From Bin87 sp965116785 (lineage in GTDB: Bacteria > Chloroflexota > Dehalococcoidia > Lucifugimonadales > UBA3495): DNA of 64,000 nt. The notes below the pieces were generated by a model. It was not told the DNA's origin, made no database searches, and saw nothing but the letters and a program-made list of their open reading frames with translations. The translations under genes and the position numbers were made by a program. Positions 35,801-43,542 of the stretch are shown here, piece after piece (position 1 is the first letter of the stretch; each line of letters begins with the position of its first letter). The DNA lies in NCBI GenBank assembly GCA_965116785.1, contig OZ220731.1, positions 3,472,001-3,536,000 of the forward strand, in the 5' to 3' direction.

Positions 35801-37347
35801 ACCTGCCCTATGCTCCCCTGGGGGTGAGCGCCAGCGGAGACGCGGACAGCATCACCGTCAGTTGGAATGCCGCAACCGGCGCCGCCAGTTACAAGGTGTA
35901 TCGACGCACCGGCAGCAATGATTTTGCATCGGTGGCCACGGGCATCACGGGCACCTCCTATGACGACACCAATGTGGTGACGGGCACCACCTACGACTAC
36001 TACGTCGTGTCCAGCAACGCCGCCGGCGACTCGTCGCCGTCCGCGTCGGCATCGGCGTCGCTGAGCGCCCAGTCTCCGTTACAGGTCACCAACCTGGATG
36101 CGCCCACCAACCTCACGGCCACCGGGGACGCCGACAGCATCGCCCTGGACTGGGACGCCGTGACCGGAGCCACCGGCTACAAGGTGCTCCGTCGCGTCGG
36201 CGCCGACGCCTTCGCGGAAATTGCCACCACCGTGTCCGCATCCTATGACGACACGGGCGTGGTGGCCGACACCACCTACGACTACATCGTCCGGGCCACC
36301 GACGGAGACAACGAGGGACTGGACTCCGCCATTGCGTCGGCGTCATTGCAGACCGTTGCGCCCGAGGAACCCACCGCACCCGCTCCGGTTACGGACCTGG
36401 TTGCCGCCATCAGCGCGGACGGGGAGTCCGTGGTCCTGACCTGGACCGGTTCCGCCGACGACGTTGACCGTTACGCCGTTGACCGGGAAACTCTGGATAG
36501 CGACCCCGCGGAGAACGTCACCGTGGGCGTCGTGGATGCCGACACCACCACCATCACCGATGATGACATCACGGCCGGCAAGACCGCCAAGACCTACCGG
36601 TACAGCGTCATCGCCATCGCCTTTGGCGAGGATGTGACATTCAGTGAGGAGGTTACGGTGGACGTGGAGATTCCGGCCGCCAAGCCCGCTCCGGTCACGA
36701 ACCTGGTTGCCGCCCTCAGCGCGGACGGGGAATCCGTGACCCTGAACTGGACCGGTTCCGCGGACGACGTTGACCGTTACGCCGTTGACCGGGACACTCT
36801 GGACAGCGACCCCGCGGAGATCGTCACCGTGGGCGTCGTGGATGCCGAGACCACCACCATCACCGATGATGACATTGCGGCCGGCCAGACCTACCGGTAC
36901 AGCGTCATCGCCATCGCCGGTGGCGAGGATGGGGCATTCAGCGAGGAGGTTACGGTGGACGTGGAGATTCCAGCCGCCGACCCCAGCGGGCCCCTTACCG
37001 TATTCACCCTGGTGGATACGTCGGCCCCATCGACCCATACGGTATTGTCTGATGATGATGTCGTAGAACTTGCCGACCCGGACAATGGGAGTTACGGCAT
37101 CTACATCACCACGGTTGAGGATGTGGGAAGCGTGGGTCTGTCTCTCGTCGGACCCAAGACCGTCTCACGCACGGAGAACCTGGCGCCCTACTCGCTGTAC
37201 GGCGATGGCGGCAGCGACCAGATACATGGTGAATCCCTGCCGGTGGGCGAGTACACCATCACGGCCACCGCCTATTCGGAAGCGGATCTCGGAGGCGACG
37301 AATTGGGGATACTGGAAGTCTCATTCACGGTTTCGACCGGCAACTGA
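29815..37347 (+). CDS. Giant exported multidomain protein (cadherin-like, Calx-beta and Fn3 modules)
   Basis: Encodes 2510 residues; GGAG precedes the ATG at 29815. Residues 1-43 are a signal peptide ending AQAQE, and a second hydrophobic stretch (VLGFAAALVLGAFIIVGMLG) and a Pro/Ala linker follow. Modules read by eye: cadherin-like beta sandwich (about 135-220), a SwmB-like repeat with SAFTVTVNDESAALTGI (about 405-470), Calx-beta-like blocks (about 690-780, 925-1050, 1735-1985), and a cadherin/He_PIG-type domain with LPSWMSFNPDTVTFSGTAP (about 1125-1210). Four Fn3 domains follow (about 1997-2385), the last two nearly identical. A module at about 1635-1725 is shared with the next protein. Likely a calcium-binding surface or secreted adhesin. 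The next gene follows after 18 bases. Confidence 0.85.
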   Translation: MKAILTILKTRPARLAPALSLAVLIVLAASATSLLWPDRAQAQERRSGVYAVLGFAAALVLGAFIIVGMLGGGNPVPIAQAAPPAAPPAAPPLSPSPTPDPPVARLAIFSVAYFQSSHAQEDHIYKMSPLFSEASSQNHYRINVPDYATATKVLIKPYQDGDWTFTATVTVSRDGTEIAAARSPAHTYNIEDLVRGDNYIDITVTADTVTRKYTLNIVRLDCEAVLGMVTTDYLHYACAEPALDKKSADQGGLASYGYGQDGDYVFGAFSPPIISDLHDHKIYRLKEVIATSADTVFQFEMDDPNESHPCPGVTAKANGCPKDGVGGWIIRAHGQTLSMDNNAKETEGDMGFVTFRPDIILPWDGEVRAGYEYPFFIYHDRGPTLDQGKFPTVDHDQIYLVYNLPLSESNTPPLSAFTVTVNDESAALTGIRIDERLVTLTLAEEVGNGDRVVLNYNSLDLTSDQRLQNASGGQAYRILNQVLDNRTVQGCYDDVPEDAFYKTCIEFLALNLVGVVNPTVEDLTYTTGHVGEAWRALSSPLFLRGGYLYELDHAEALPGMNDFPGMKVAVVVGSAAESPDNWVFHFSGITEDLARDAEYETGPPGHWVIRVRNNLDLNNPSLDPVIYRSLSFSPKPPAGLKFHDKYGREGSLEEAIRSNEGFIGGYYVSLTTEPTETVYITPTVPAGSESALTLLKCTRATARPEAADWGKVIFEPDNYNTPQPVCYESLDDPDSGDHLINLIHNITSTDGDYSGLANEVEVRVVDDESPERHIRVARQGNWLLSDAATGRLFFRHDEEVEAGDMNYGVEVLDARGNRAPFDEDVDINVQFSPVSFDKAYNGEDYTARNGIYTIPAGQSYMPIPAELHAEDVVEKNEHFSLRIDWPNGTPPVIEGTTVTINNVAHRSRIISRETVGFRFVEPIYHATEGDTVQLGIMLDSTIGFGLGMNLATLYGSEEVDGVHVPEMTFTEGTEDYSKMIHFPANTQAGTIRNIPLHIIADDRVEPTEDFRIVLERLPGVNQYAFYYGELVGDCIRYLTDEDTGEYILDDDGNKIFDFGPGTCVVIRVQDVDPQPESNNPPELIEIPEQQGPLLPGLNVGSGAPFTYNVSRYYPETDHDNDPSTEPVATPFFTDPDGHEIVYRASLIDDSPLPSWMSFNPDTVTFSGTAPVSAEGNSYTIKFIADDQQPVSNTAYITWQFSVIDDPISGENLITFQDYAVDIDRSLILGCTKLRRPNHPDFTRYRVTFWRPAAGETYDDPHGTYYVFDTDDQTVQTDCRVAFGTVEWRFRVHMLGKNRGVGEEKRIDGRDHDFTMVKIPHDTLRVRIDPNGLHHYVQAGRDHIAPKYKIRWRMDGKTPNCPYDSSHGWCDRDGAFHRPYQQWSDEVEVRNRWYSNPWLGMLRHHVPRGKAATFEFQVAKDKDGDINTRGWGPWSESTYIVINRDLGDIEAGARTLQTEIVTDPHNTSGEMSAAVEWNDSEGGCGGPSYEPYYYNIEVASSRTSVGNVLYLENSRVEGMTTKPQGRWVTLNQGGDKYARIYCEVNGTWGYQPDAGDRMIGSIITLNFRTPPITSIHGPIQDRHFLVMDIHPQVASHRPELVVNTAEGVSTASIFLKLSDDVFDYENGYGVINGLNTTNRPSTGDFKIVYTGPDIPVSCHCDHYKDIKVTKVDFITADGAVGDNGVKLTLNRLPAYLQHMDLIYTPGTHPIKTSDGRRLPGFREAVGWPTAIVDIRFDAEEVNIPEDATDGVRANIVSDFSGDFEHVGTDLPFRVSIDPNYPESHAGLDFTEVDGVIPAYETETYVVIQALDNDVVNQLKTPNQVVLTHQFDERGREIFPVQMRGNGLRPDGTVTINIFDRRDTTDLYFPDANSGEILTADVREGEEIEIRAALTRAAVFDITVRLDQVGLGSTRSATHGDDWVWKDSTSSTGLITFPAGETTATITFQAKADEVNEDDHQHEVVIIPPTIAGADTDSRLTVKFGASLTISIVDTELDLPYAPLGVSASGDADSITVSWNAATGAASYKVYRRTGSNDFASVATGITGTSYDDTNVVTGTTYDYYVVSSNAAGDSSPSASASASLSAQSPLQVTNLDAPTNLTATGDADSIALDWDAVTGATGYKVLRRVGADAFAEIATTVSASYDDTGVVADTTYDYIVRATDGDNEGLDSAIASASLQTVAPEEPTAPAPVTDLVAAISADGESVVLTWTGSADDVDRYAVDRETLDSDPAENVTVGVVDADTTTITDDDITAGKTAKTYRYSVIAIAFGEDVTFSEEVTVDVEIPAAKPAPVTNLVAALSADGESVTLNWTGSADDVDRYAVDRDTLDSDPAEIVTVGVVDAETTTITDDDIAAGQTYRYSVIAIAGGEDGAFSEEVTVDVEIPAADPSGPLTVFTLVDTSAPSTHTVLSDDDVVELADPDNGSYGIYITTVEDVGSVGLSLVGPKTVSRTENLAPYSLYGDGGSDQIHGESLPVGEYTITATAYSEADLGGDELGILEVSFTVSTGN
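36380..36985 (+). repeat. Tandem near-identical Fn3-coding units, period 306 bp
   Basis: The unit starting GCTCCGGTTACGGACCTGG at 36382 recurs as GCTCCGGTCACGAACCTGG at 36688. Both encode ADGESVxLxWTGSADDVDRY. The second copy lacks nine bases (Ala-Lys-Thr). The high nucleotide identity indicates a recent in-frame duplication. Confidence 0.8.
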
Positions 37348-37365
37348 CAACAAAGAGAGGAATAC

Positions 37366-40300
37366 ATGAAGGCCATTTTCAATATTTGCCACAACCGCGC
37401 GGCCCGGCTGGTCGCGCTGTCCATGGTGTTCGCGGCAGCCGTGGGCGCGGTGTCGTTCGGCACGGACGCCGCGCTCCCCGGTTCATCCGATATCCAGACT
37501 GCCGAGGCAAACTACGAGTTGACCACGCTGGTCAGCAACCTGAACCGGCCACCCTGTCCCCACGGCGACCCGCCGTGCGAGTTCAATCCGCAGAACGGCT
37601 ACGTCATCTCGTCAACTCGCGAGCGTGCCGTCCAGTTCACGACCGGGCGAAGTGGCGCGCAATTGGACCAGGTGCGTATCAATCTGCAGGGCCGGCGCCC
37701 CTGGAAGGGCGACGTCCCGGAGCCCGCAAACCCCACAGCGCCCGCGCTCTCCCTCTGGACCCAGAAGGTCATTATCCACGACCCGAACTCGCCCAACGCA
37801 CGCATCACCGTGCCGGGGGAGTTGCTGGCCGAACTCTCAACTCCCGGCAGTCCGGAAGTGGGCGACAACACGTACGGGCTGAGCAGCCCCCACCAGTTGG
37901 ATGCCAACACCACCTACTGGCTCATTTTCTCCTGTGACACCTACTGCCCGTGGCCGGTGGCGAGGACCACCAGCAACCGGGAGGACCCCGGCATGTCCGG
38001 CTGGAGCATTGCCGACGATGGACGCTCACGCCATCGGGACAGCAGCGTATGGGGCGCAACCAGCGCCGTGATCCGGGTGAGCCTCGACTGGCACGACTAT
38101 CAGCCGCCGCAACCGGAATTCCGGTCGGGCTACACAAGTTTCCAGGACCATTGGCCCAAGAATGATTTCCGGACCGACAGCGAGGCCAACGGAGGGAGGA
38201 GTTTCATCGGGATTCAGTTTGACCAGGAATTGGACCCGGACTCCGTGCCCGCGCCTGGTGATTTCGCCATCACTTATAGCGGCCCACGTCCACCGGCATC
38301 CTGCGACTGCAATGACCAAATCTACGGATTGGAAATCGAGAGCGTCGCCATCGGGAATATCAGTTCCAAGAAAAACAGGTATTTGAAGTTGTACCTGAAT
38401 CGACCCACGTTGGTATTCGCACGACACCACTTCACCTACACCCCGGGCGAGAAACCCCTGCGTTCCAAGGGGCATCACATCAACGTGGAGTCCTTCACCG
38501 AGAGGGTGGGGTACAAGACCAGCAACTATGGGGTCCAGGTCGAGCATGGCCGCTACGACCTATCGGAAGGAGAAGGCCAACTCACTTTCGATATCGTTGG
38601 CGAGAGCGACAGTTGGCCGGATGGCGGCAAACCGGGGGTATCGGCTGACGCGATCCATGTTGCTGTCTTCTACGATGATGATACCGCCATGTCGGGGCAT
38701 GATTACCACCCTCGGCAGTACCGGGCGACCATTCCGGCGTTCGGCAACCGGGCCACCGTCACCGTACCAATCGACGACGATTTGGTCGAACTAAAGTCGG
38801 AGAGTTTCTTGGTAGGCCTGACACATCCCCCAGCACCGGTGAACGACCACCTCATGAATGACTCGGTTAGAATCGGCACACGTACGAAAGTGTTCATCGA
38901 AGACGATGACGAGACCAATCTGGTCATGCCCGGGGCCAGACCGGTGACGGTGGACGGCACGGTGCGCAACGTCGCCTCGTTCCGTGTTACCGAGGGCGAG
39001 AGCGTTCAAATCCCAATCGGCTTCTCCCCCAAACTGCTGGAATATGGCACCTTCGTCAGGCTTAGACCCTCAAGTGTGGGAACCACCACGGCGTCCGGCG
39101 CCGACTGGGACCTGCAGCAGATTGGGCAAACCGGCGACAAGGGTGGAGTTCAGTTTGAGCCACGGGAGAGAACCAGGACCGTACCGTTCTTTGCCCTGGC
39201 CGATGACGTTGACGAGGGTGACGAGACGGTGTGGCTGGAGTTTGATTACCTGTCATTCTCGGTACATACCGACCCCATGCACTACGCCAAGATCACCATC
39301 GTCAACCGTGAAGCGCCCACCGAGGCACCATCCAACTTTGCGGCCACCGCCCATCCGGACCGGGTGGAACTGGCGTGGGACGCCGTAACCGATGCGGAGC
39401 GGTATCATGTGCTCCGCAAGGTACAGGGCGATACCGACTACACCCGCGTGGGCAGCGTCAACGGCACGTCCTACACCGACCGCCGGGTGCAGGTGAACAC
39501 CACCTACGTCTACGTCGTCCGGGCCATCAACAGCGATAATGTTGCCAGCGCGGACTCCAGCGAACTGACGGTCACCGTCCTGCCGCCGTTGCCGCCGGCT
39601 CCCACCGGTTTCAAGGCGACGGTCGAGGAAGGCCCACAGGTTGCGTTGAACTGGAACGCGGTGTCAGACCGTTACCTGACCGGGTACCGGGTGAGCCGGG
39701 GCGGCACGGAGTTGGCGCTTCTGGACACCGGGACCCGGAAATACACCGATACGGGTGTCAGCGTCGGCACGACCTACGAGTACACCGTGGCCGGGGTGAA
39801 CTCCGCGGGAGACGGACCGAGCGCGACGGTGAGCATCGAGGTGACGGCCATCGTCGACGGGGTCCGCACTCCGGGGAACCTCCGCGCCGAGGCGGCGTCG
39901 GACGGCATCACGCTGCATTGGGACGGGGTGGACAACGCGATGCGGTACCGCGTCCACCGGAAGGGTCCTGGGGATACTGCACACAAGGACTTCATGTCCA
40001 CCAGCGTTACGACGTTCCGTGACAGTCGGGTGACCGCGGGGGAGACGTACTCATACAAGGTGCAGGCGCAGGACTGGGACTTCAACAAGGGGGCGCTCTC
40101 CGACGCCGTCCAGGCGACGGTGCCGCACCCACTGCACCCGCCACGGAATTTCACGGCCGAGTTGGACGCAAGCGACAGCAAGACGGTCAACCTCTCCTGG
40201 GACGCGCCAACATCCGGCGGGAACACACTCACCGGCTACAAACTGTTCCGCGCCAAGTATCTCAACGAGAACAAGCTCATCGCAACGCTCGGCGCATCTG

Positions 40301-40431
40301 CAACCTCGTATCAGGACACCGGCACTTCCTGGGACCGGTCGCATGACTACAACCTGATTGCGACCTACTCCGGCAACAAGGAGAGCGAATCGGCGCGAGT
40401 CAACATCCGCACACCGAGCCAGCCGCCATAG
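37366..40431 (+). CDS. Exported Calx-beta and Fn3 protein, probably truncated
   Basis: Encodes 1021 residues; GAGAGG precedes the ATG. The N-terminus (MKAIFNICHNRAARLVALSM) parallels the previous protein (MKAILTILKTRPARLAPALS), so both leaders share an origin. A signal peptide ends near residue 43. An N-terminal domain with paired cysteines follows, then a module GDFAITYSGPRPPASCDC to HHFTYTPGEKPLR shared with the giant protein. Two Calx-beta-like blocks come next (about 385-490 and 525-640), and then four Fn3 domains (about 645-1021). The frame ends at the Fn3 edge, and a piece of another Fn3 domain lies just downstream in a different frame. Same operon as the giant gene. Confidence 0.8.
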   Translation: MKAIFNICHNRAARLVALSMVFAAAVGAVSFGTDAALPGSSDIQTAEANYELTTLVSNLNRPPCPHGDPPCEFNPQNGYVISSTRERAVQFTTGRSGAQLDQVRINLQGRRPWKGDVPEPANPTAPALSLWTQKVIIHDPNSPNARITVPGELLAELSTPGSPEVGDNTYGLSSPHQLDANTTYWLIFSCDTYCPWPVARTTSNREDPGMSGWSIADDGRSRHRDSSVWGATSAVIRVSLDWHDYQPPQPEFRSGYTSFQDHWPKNDFRTDSEANGGRSFIGIQFDQELDPDSVPAPGDFAITYSGPRPPASCDCNDQIYGLEIESVAIGNISSKKNRYLKLYLNRPTLVFARHHFTYTPGEKPLRSKGHHINVESFTERVGYKTSNYGVQVEHGRYDLSEGEGQLTFDIVGESDSWPDGGKPGVSADAIHVAVFYDDDTAMSGHDYHPRQYRATIPAFGNRATVTVPIDDDLVELKSESFLVGLTHPPAPVNDHLMNDSVRIGTRTKVFIEDDDETNLVMPGARPVTVDGTVRNVASFRVTEGESVQIPIGFSPKLLEYGTFVRLRPSSVGTTTASGADWDLQQIGQTGDKGGVQFEPRERTRTVPFFALADDVDEGDETVWLEFDYLSFSVHTDPMHYAKITIVNREAPTEAPSNFAATAHPDRVELAWDAVTDAERYHVLRKVQGDTDYTRVGSVNGTSYTDRRVQVNTTYVYVVRAINSDNVASADSSELTVTVLPPLPPAPTGFKATVEEGPQVALNWNAVSDRYLTGYRVSRGGTELALLDTGTRKYTDTGVSVGTTYEYTVAGVNSAGDGPSATVSIEVTAIVDGVRTPGNLRAEAASDGITLHWDGVDNAMRYRVHRKGPGDTAHKDFMSTSVTTFRDSRVTAGETYSYKVQAQDWDFNKGALSDAVQATVPHPLHPPRNFTAELDASDSKTVNLSWDAPTSGGNTLTGYKLFRAKYLNENKLIATLGASATSYQDTGTSWDRSHDYNLIATYSGNKESESARVNIRTPSQPP

Positions 40432-40433
40432 AA

Positions 40434-40583
40434 GGTGACCGGGAGAGCGCCACTTTCATAACCCAGGCCCGGACCGACACCGACCAAATCGAGTCCGGCC
40501 ACACCTACATCTACCGCATCCGGTCCCGCGCCAACAAGGAATACGAGTGGTCGGAACCCTTGGAAGCGACTGCATCAGATTAG
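40434..40583 (+). pseudogene. Fn3 domain remnant after the truncated gene
   Basis: In the frame shifted relative to the gene ending at 40431, the sequence reads GDRESATFITQARTDTDQIE, then SGHTYIYRIRSRANKEYEWS and a stop at 40583. This is the second half of an Fn3 domain. A deletion has probably removed its first half, fixing the current stop of the upstream gene. Confidence 0.6.
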
Positions 40584-40605
40584 GATGTTGCCCAGGGCAA
40601 AATCC
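40583..40605 (+). terminator. Hairpin after the exported-protein operon
   Basis: GGATGTTGCCC and GGGCAAAATCC pair with one mismatch around a single A. It overlaps the stop of the Fn3 remnant. Likely the original terminator of the operon. Confidence 0.55.
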
Positions 40606-40712
40606 AAGCAACCACCAGCAAAGCTAACGTCAAACAACCGGGACAGCGCGGCAATGGCGATGCCCCGGCTTCACAGCAGGAACCACGCAAACCTAATATT
40701 ACAACGACGGGT

Positions 40713-42083
40713 TTAGGGAGGTACGCCGGCAGTGGCATAGTGGGCGGCCCGGCGTTTCGCATGGGATAGTCTGGCCCGTTCGTTACGTTGCTGGACATCC
40801 AGCAGCCATAACAGCACCTCTTGCGGACCGAACCGTTCCTTTGGCATCAACTCACGGACCACTCGGTACACCTGGGGTCGGGTGATCTGGGGCATCTTTT
40901 TCCCCCAATCCTGTTGCAACGTCAGCATGAAGGCTCCGGCCAGCAGGCACATGGCGATGTGATGGTGCCAACCGGCCCAAGTGCGGACTTCATATTCGTC
41001 CAGCCCCACGTCGCTCTTCTCGGTCTCGAACTCGGTTTCGATGCGCCAGCGGGAGCCGCCCACGTAGGCCAGGGTTTCCAACGGAGTGTCTTCGGGAGCG
41101 TTGGAGAGGTAGTAGCGGGGCTCGCTGCCATCCCGGTTTTGGCGATAGATCGCCCAGAGGACCTCACCCGGTTGGCGTCGGTGAGTTACCCGCACCCGTT
41201 GGGCGTGGTAACGGTAGATACGGGGTCCCTGGCTGCCCTGGGCGATGGTGATCTCCCGCCAGCCATCTTCAGGGACCGCTGCTGCACGCTGCTGCACGGT
41301 ATGCCGCTGCCCGTCGCGCAGTCTGGGCTTGCGGGGACGACCGTTACCTTGATAGGGCGGATCGGTCCAGATGGGTTCCAGTGGCCACACCGTCATATCG
41401 GGCCGCACATCCAGAACGTAGCGCATCCCGATTGCCGCCAGGCCCTCCCGCAGCGGCGGCGACATCCCGAAGGCGCTGTCTCCAGCCACCCACTGGGACT
41501 TCAGGTGTCCCCGAGCCTGGGCCCGCTCCAGCATCTCCAAGGCCAACTCCGTCTTGCTCCGGTACTCCCTCCGGTTCGCTGGCACGCCCGCCGCCGCGCA
41601 ACGCTCCACATCCCCAGTCCACTCCTTGGGCAGGTACAGCCGCTTGTCCACCAGCGCCCGACCCCTGGGTCCCACATGGGCCAGAAACACCCCAGCCGGG
41701 CAGTTGGCGATCTTCCCCAACGCGCCGCAGTACTGCCGCGACACCCCTACCGACTTCACTCCCTGCTTGGGAAAGTCGCTGCCATCCAACACCCACACCC
41801 CCGTCGGGTCTCCCAACCGAGGACCCAGATACTCCTGCAGCCGGCCGATCACCAAGTCGTCATCCCAACGGGCCTCGGTGAGAAAACGCTGCAACACCCG
41901 CGGCGACGACGCCACCGTCTCCGACAAATTCTCCGCATTGCGTCGCTCTTGGGACTGCACCAACAGTCCCTGCAAGTATTGCCCGCTACGCTCCCGCCAC
42001 TGTTTCCGGCCGAAAGCCGGCGCAAAGTAGGCATGAAAATCCTGAAAGGCTTCGTACACCCTCCCCAAAGCTGCCGCGTCCAT
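40713..42083 (-). CDS. IS701-family transposase
   Basis: Encodes 456 residues. The family signature is strong: YFAPAFGRKQWRERSGQYLQ, VWVLDGSDFPKQGVKSVGVS (first D near 100), CPAGVFLAHVGPRGRALVDK, RLYLPKEWTGDVERCAAAGVP, WVAGDSAFGM (second D near 217) and RIETEFETEKSDVGLDEYEVR (catalytic E near 355). The length is normal and the frame is intact, so it may be active. I could not find matching terminal inverted repeats between the hairpin at 40583 and the VanZ-like gene ending at 42149, so the element ends are unresolved. It is not the same family as the element at 1331. Confidence 0.9.
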   Translation of the reverse strand: MDAAALGRVYEAFQDFHAYFAPAFGRKQWRERSGQYLQGLLVQSQERRNAENLSETVASSPRVLQRFLTEARWDDDLVIGRLQEYLGPRLGDPTGVWVLDGSDFPKQGVKSVGVSRQYCGALGKIANCPAGVFLAHVGPRGRALVDKRLYLPKEWTGDVERCAAAGVPANRREYRSKTELALEMLERAQARGHLKSQWVAGDSAFGMSPPLREGLAAIGMRYVLDVRPDMTVWPLEPIWTDPPYQGNGRPRKPRLRDGQRHTVQQRAAAVPEDGWREITIAQGSQGPRIYRYHAQRVRVTHRRQPGEVLWAIYRQNRDGSEPRYYLSNAPEDTPLETLAYVGGSRWRIETEFETEKSDVGLDEYEVRTWAGWHHHIAMCLLAGAFMLTLQQDWGKKMPQITRPQVYRVVRELMPKERFGPQEVLLWLLDVQQRNERARLSHAKRRAAHYATAGVPP

Positions 42084-42148
42084 CGCCCCGCCTCACCTCC
42101 GAAGCCTCCGCCTTCTCAAAGGAAGGACTTTATCGCATAACCAATGGC

Positions 42149-42631
42149 CTAATGCCAGAACCACGGCCGCCTTCTGAGAAAAACGATATACGCTAGTATC
42201 ACGCCTACCAGCGCTCCTACAAAATCGACTACAACATCGCTCATTGTGCAGGTGCGACCTGGTACAAGCATTTGGCCCAATTCCGTCAGCACCCCAAAGC
42301 CAATAGCGGCCACCAACCCACCAGCAATAACCGTCCACGAGGGGATCGCAGGGTATGAGGCTAATGCCCTGCAAATCACCAGCGACAGCACCCCAAATGT
42401 GCCAAAATGCACTAGGTTCGCGGGCGTCAAGATTTTTGCCGGCTGATCCGGAGAGCCAACCACCTCACCCTGCGCACGGTCCGTGTTCGGCGACGAAATC
42501 CCCACCATCTGTTTTATGGAACCAAGAGGCACGAGAAAGAGCAGGAGCATCAATCCAATCCAAACGGCGACCGGTAGCCAATAACAGAGAAGGCGCCTCA
42601 CACACCAAATATCGTTAGTACCTGTTGACAT
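42149..42631 (-). CDS. VanZ-like membrane protein
   Basis: Encodes 160 residues; AGGAG lies seven bases before the ATG. The VanZ family pattern is clear: NLVHFGTFGVLSLVICRAL, then VAAIGFGVLTELGQMLVPGR, TCTMSDVVVDFVGALVG. Four hydrophobic helices (about 15-37, 73-93, 99-117, 130-150). VanZ-like proteins are membrane proteins, the founder giving low-level teicoplanin resistance; most family members have no known role. The gene ends just beside the IS701 element. Confidence 0.85.
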   Translation of the reverse strand: MSTGTNDIWCVRRLLCYWLPVAVWIGLMLLLFLVPLGSIKQMVGISSPNTDRAQGEVVGSPDQPAKILTPANLVHFGTFGVLSLVICRALASYPAIPSWTVIAGGLVAAIGFGVLTELGQMLVPGRTCTMSDVVVDFVGALVGVILAYIVFLRRRPWFWH

Positions 42632-42775
42632 TAGTGCTCCTACTGCGCTCTAGCAGCACCGCCAGAGCCTCACATACACCCGAAAAATATATTACCACGT
42701 AACTCGTCGTTGTAATACTAATCACCCGCATACACTCCCGGAGCGGCGTACGCCGCAACTGCAGCGTCGGCCAGG

Positions 42776-43135
42776 CTAGGGCCTGTTCCCAGCATGATCC
42801 CGTACGCTGCCGCCCTGCACCGTCAGCCGGTTGGCGCTGATGCCCATCCCGTCCTCGTCGACGTCTCCCGCCTGTACCACGTAGCTGAAATGCAGCGCAT
42901 CACTCAGCCGCTCCACCAGCGGCGACGCAGCGCGGCTGGCGTAGGCCTCCAGCGTGGCCACCCGCGCCACGCCGCCCACGTCCAGCTCCAGACGGAACTG
43001 CCCAGGCAGCAACACCAGCCCGCTGACAACCAGCTCGACGACCACAGGCTCTCCAGCTACATAAGCCACGTCATCGCCAAGCACTGAACCGAAGCTCAGA
43101 AGGCCGCAGACGCCGTCAACGGGCTGAGAAGGTGA
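42776..43135 (-). pseudogene. Fragment of a secreted beta-sandwich surface protein
   Basis: In one minus-strand frame the sequence reads LPGQFRLELDVGGVARVATL, LHFSYVVQAGDVDEDGMGIS and ANRLTVQGGSVRDHAGN. This is a repeat type I recall from large bacterial surface proteins (PRLELDIGG...FSYTVQAGDxDxDGI...GGTIRDAAGN). The frame begins inside a dispersed repeat copy and has no start signal or signal peptide. It is a remnant, possibly of a fourth large exported protein. Confidence 0.6.
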
Positions 43136-43149
43136 ACTCCCAAGCCTCA

Positions 43150-43215
43150 GCTGGCGCATAACGCGCCCAAGGGCGGTTCCCAGCCGAAACTGCGGCATTC
43201 AGCAGGGCAACGGCG
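43150..43215 (+). repeat. Right half of a dispersed repeat
   Basis: TAACGCGCCCAAGGGCGGTT, CCCAGCCGAAACTGCGGCAT and TCAGCAGG match the right half of the family. The left stem half is missing. Confidence 0.5.
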
Positions 43216-43329
43216 GCCTGCAGGAAGCACTACCGTCACCGACGTGTACCTCAATCTCCTGCCGCCGCGCAGCCGACCAACACCAACGACGCAGTCTGCG
43301 CTTGTACCGCCGGAACGCCACGTTTAGAC

Positions 43330-43450
43330 AAATGGCGCCCTGTGCGCCGTTTTCGCGTCAGTGGCACATTTCCGCCTCAAGGCCGCGAAAACGCGCCCGG
43401 GGGCCGTTTCCGGCCGAAACTGAGCATGCCGGCTGCGATTTGCAAAGCGC
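43330..43450 (+). repeat. Dispersed stem-loop repeat, consensus-like copy
   Basis: Contains GCGCCGTTTTCGCGTCAGTG, CACATTTCCGCCTCAAGGCC, GCGAAAACGCGCCCGGGGGC, GTTTCCGGCCGAAAC and GGCTGCGATTTGCAAAGCG. GTTTTCGCG and CGCGAAAAC are exact inverted arms; GTTTCCGGCCGAAAC folds on itself. Best copy for building a consensus. Confidence 0.8.
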
Positions 43451-43542
43451 CCCCCGACCTTAGTCCACCCCACACCGAATGCCTCGCCTTTACCGGTGCG
43501 GGAGTCTGCCCCAGGCAAGCAAAAGAGCCCGAAGCCACAAGC

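Noticed and set aside
40821..42140. A 439-codon plus-strand open frame
   Set aside because: It is antisense to the IS701 transposase and has no recognisable protein motif.
40600..42148. Terminal inverted repeats of the IS701-type element
   Set aside because: I compared sequences on both sides of the transposase gene and found no convincing inverted match, so no element ends are claimed.
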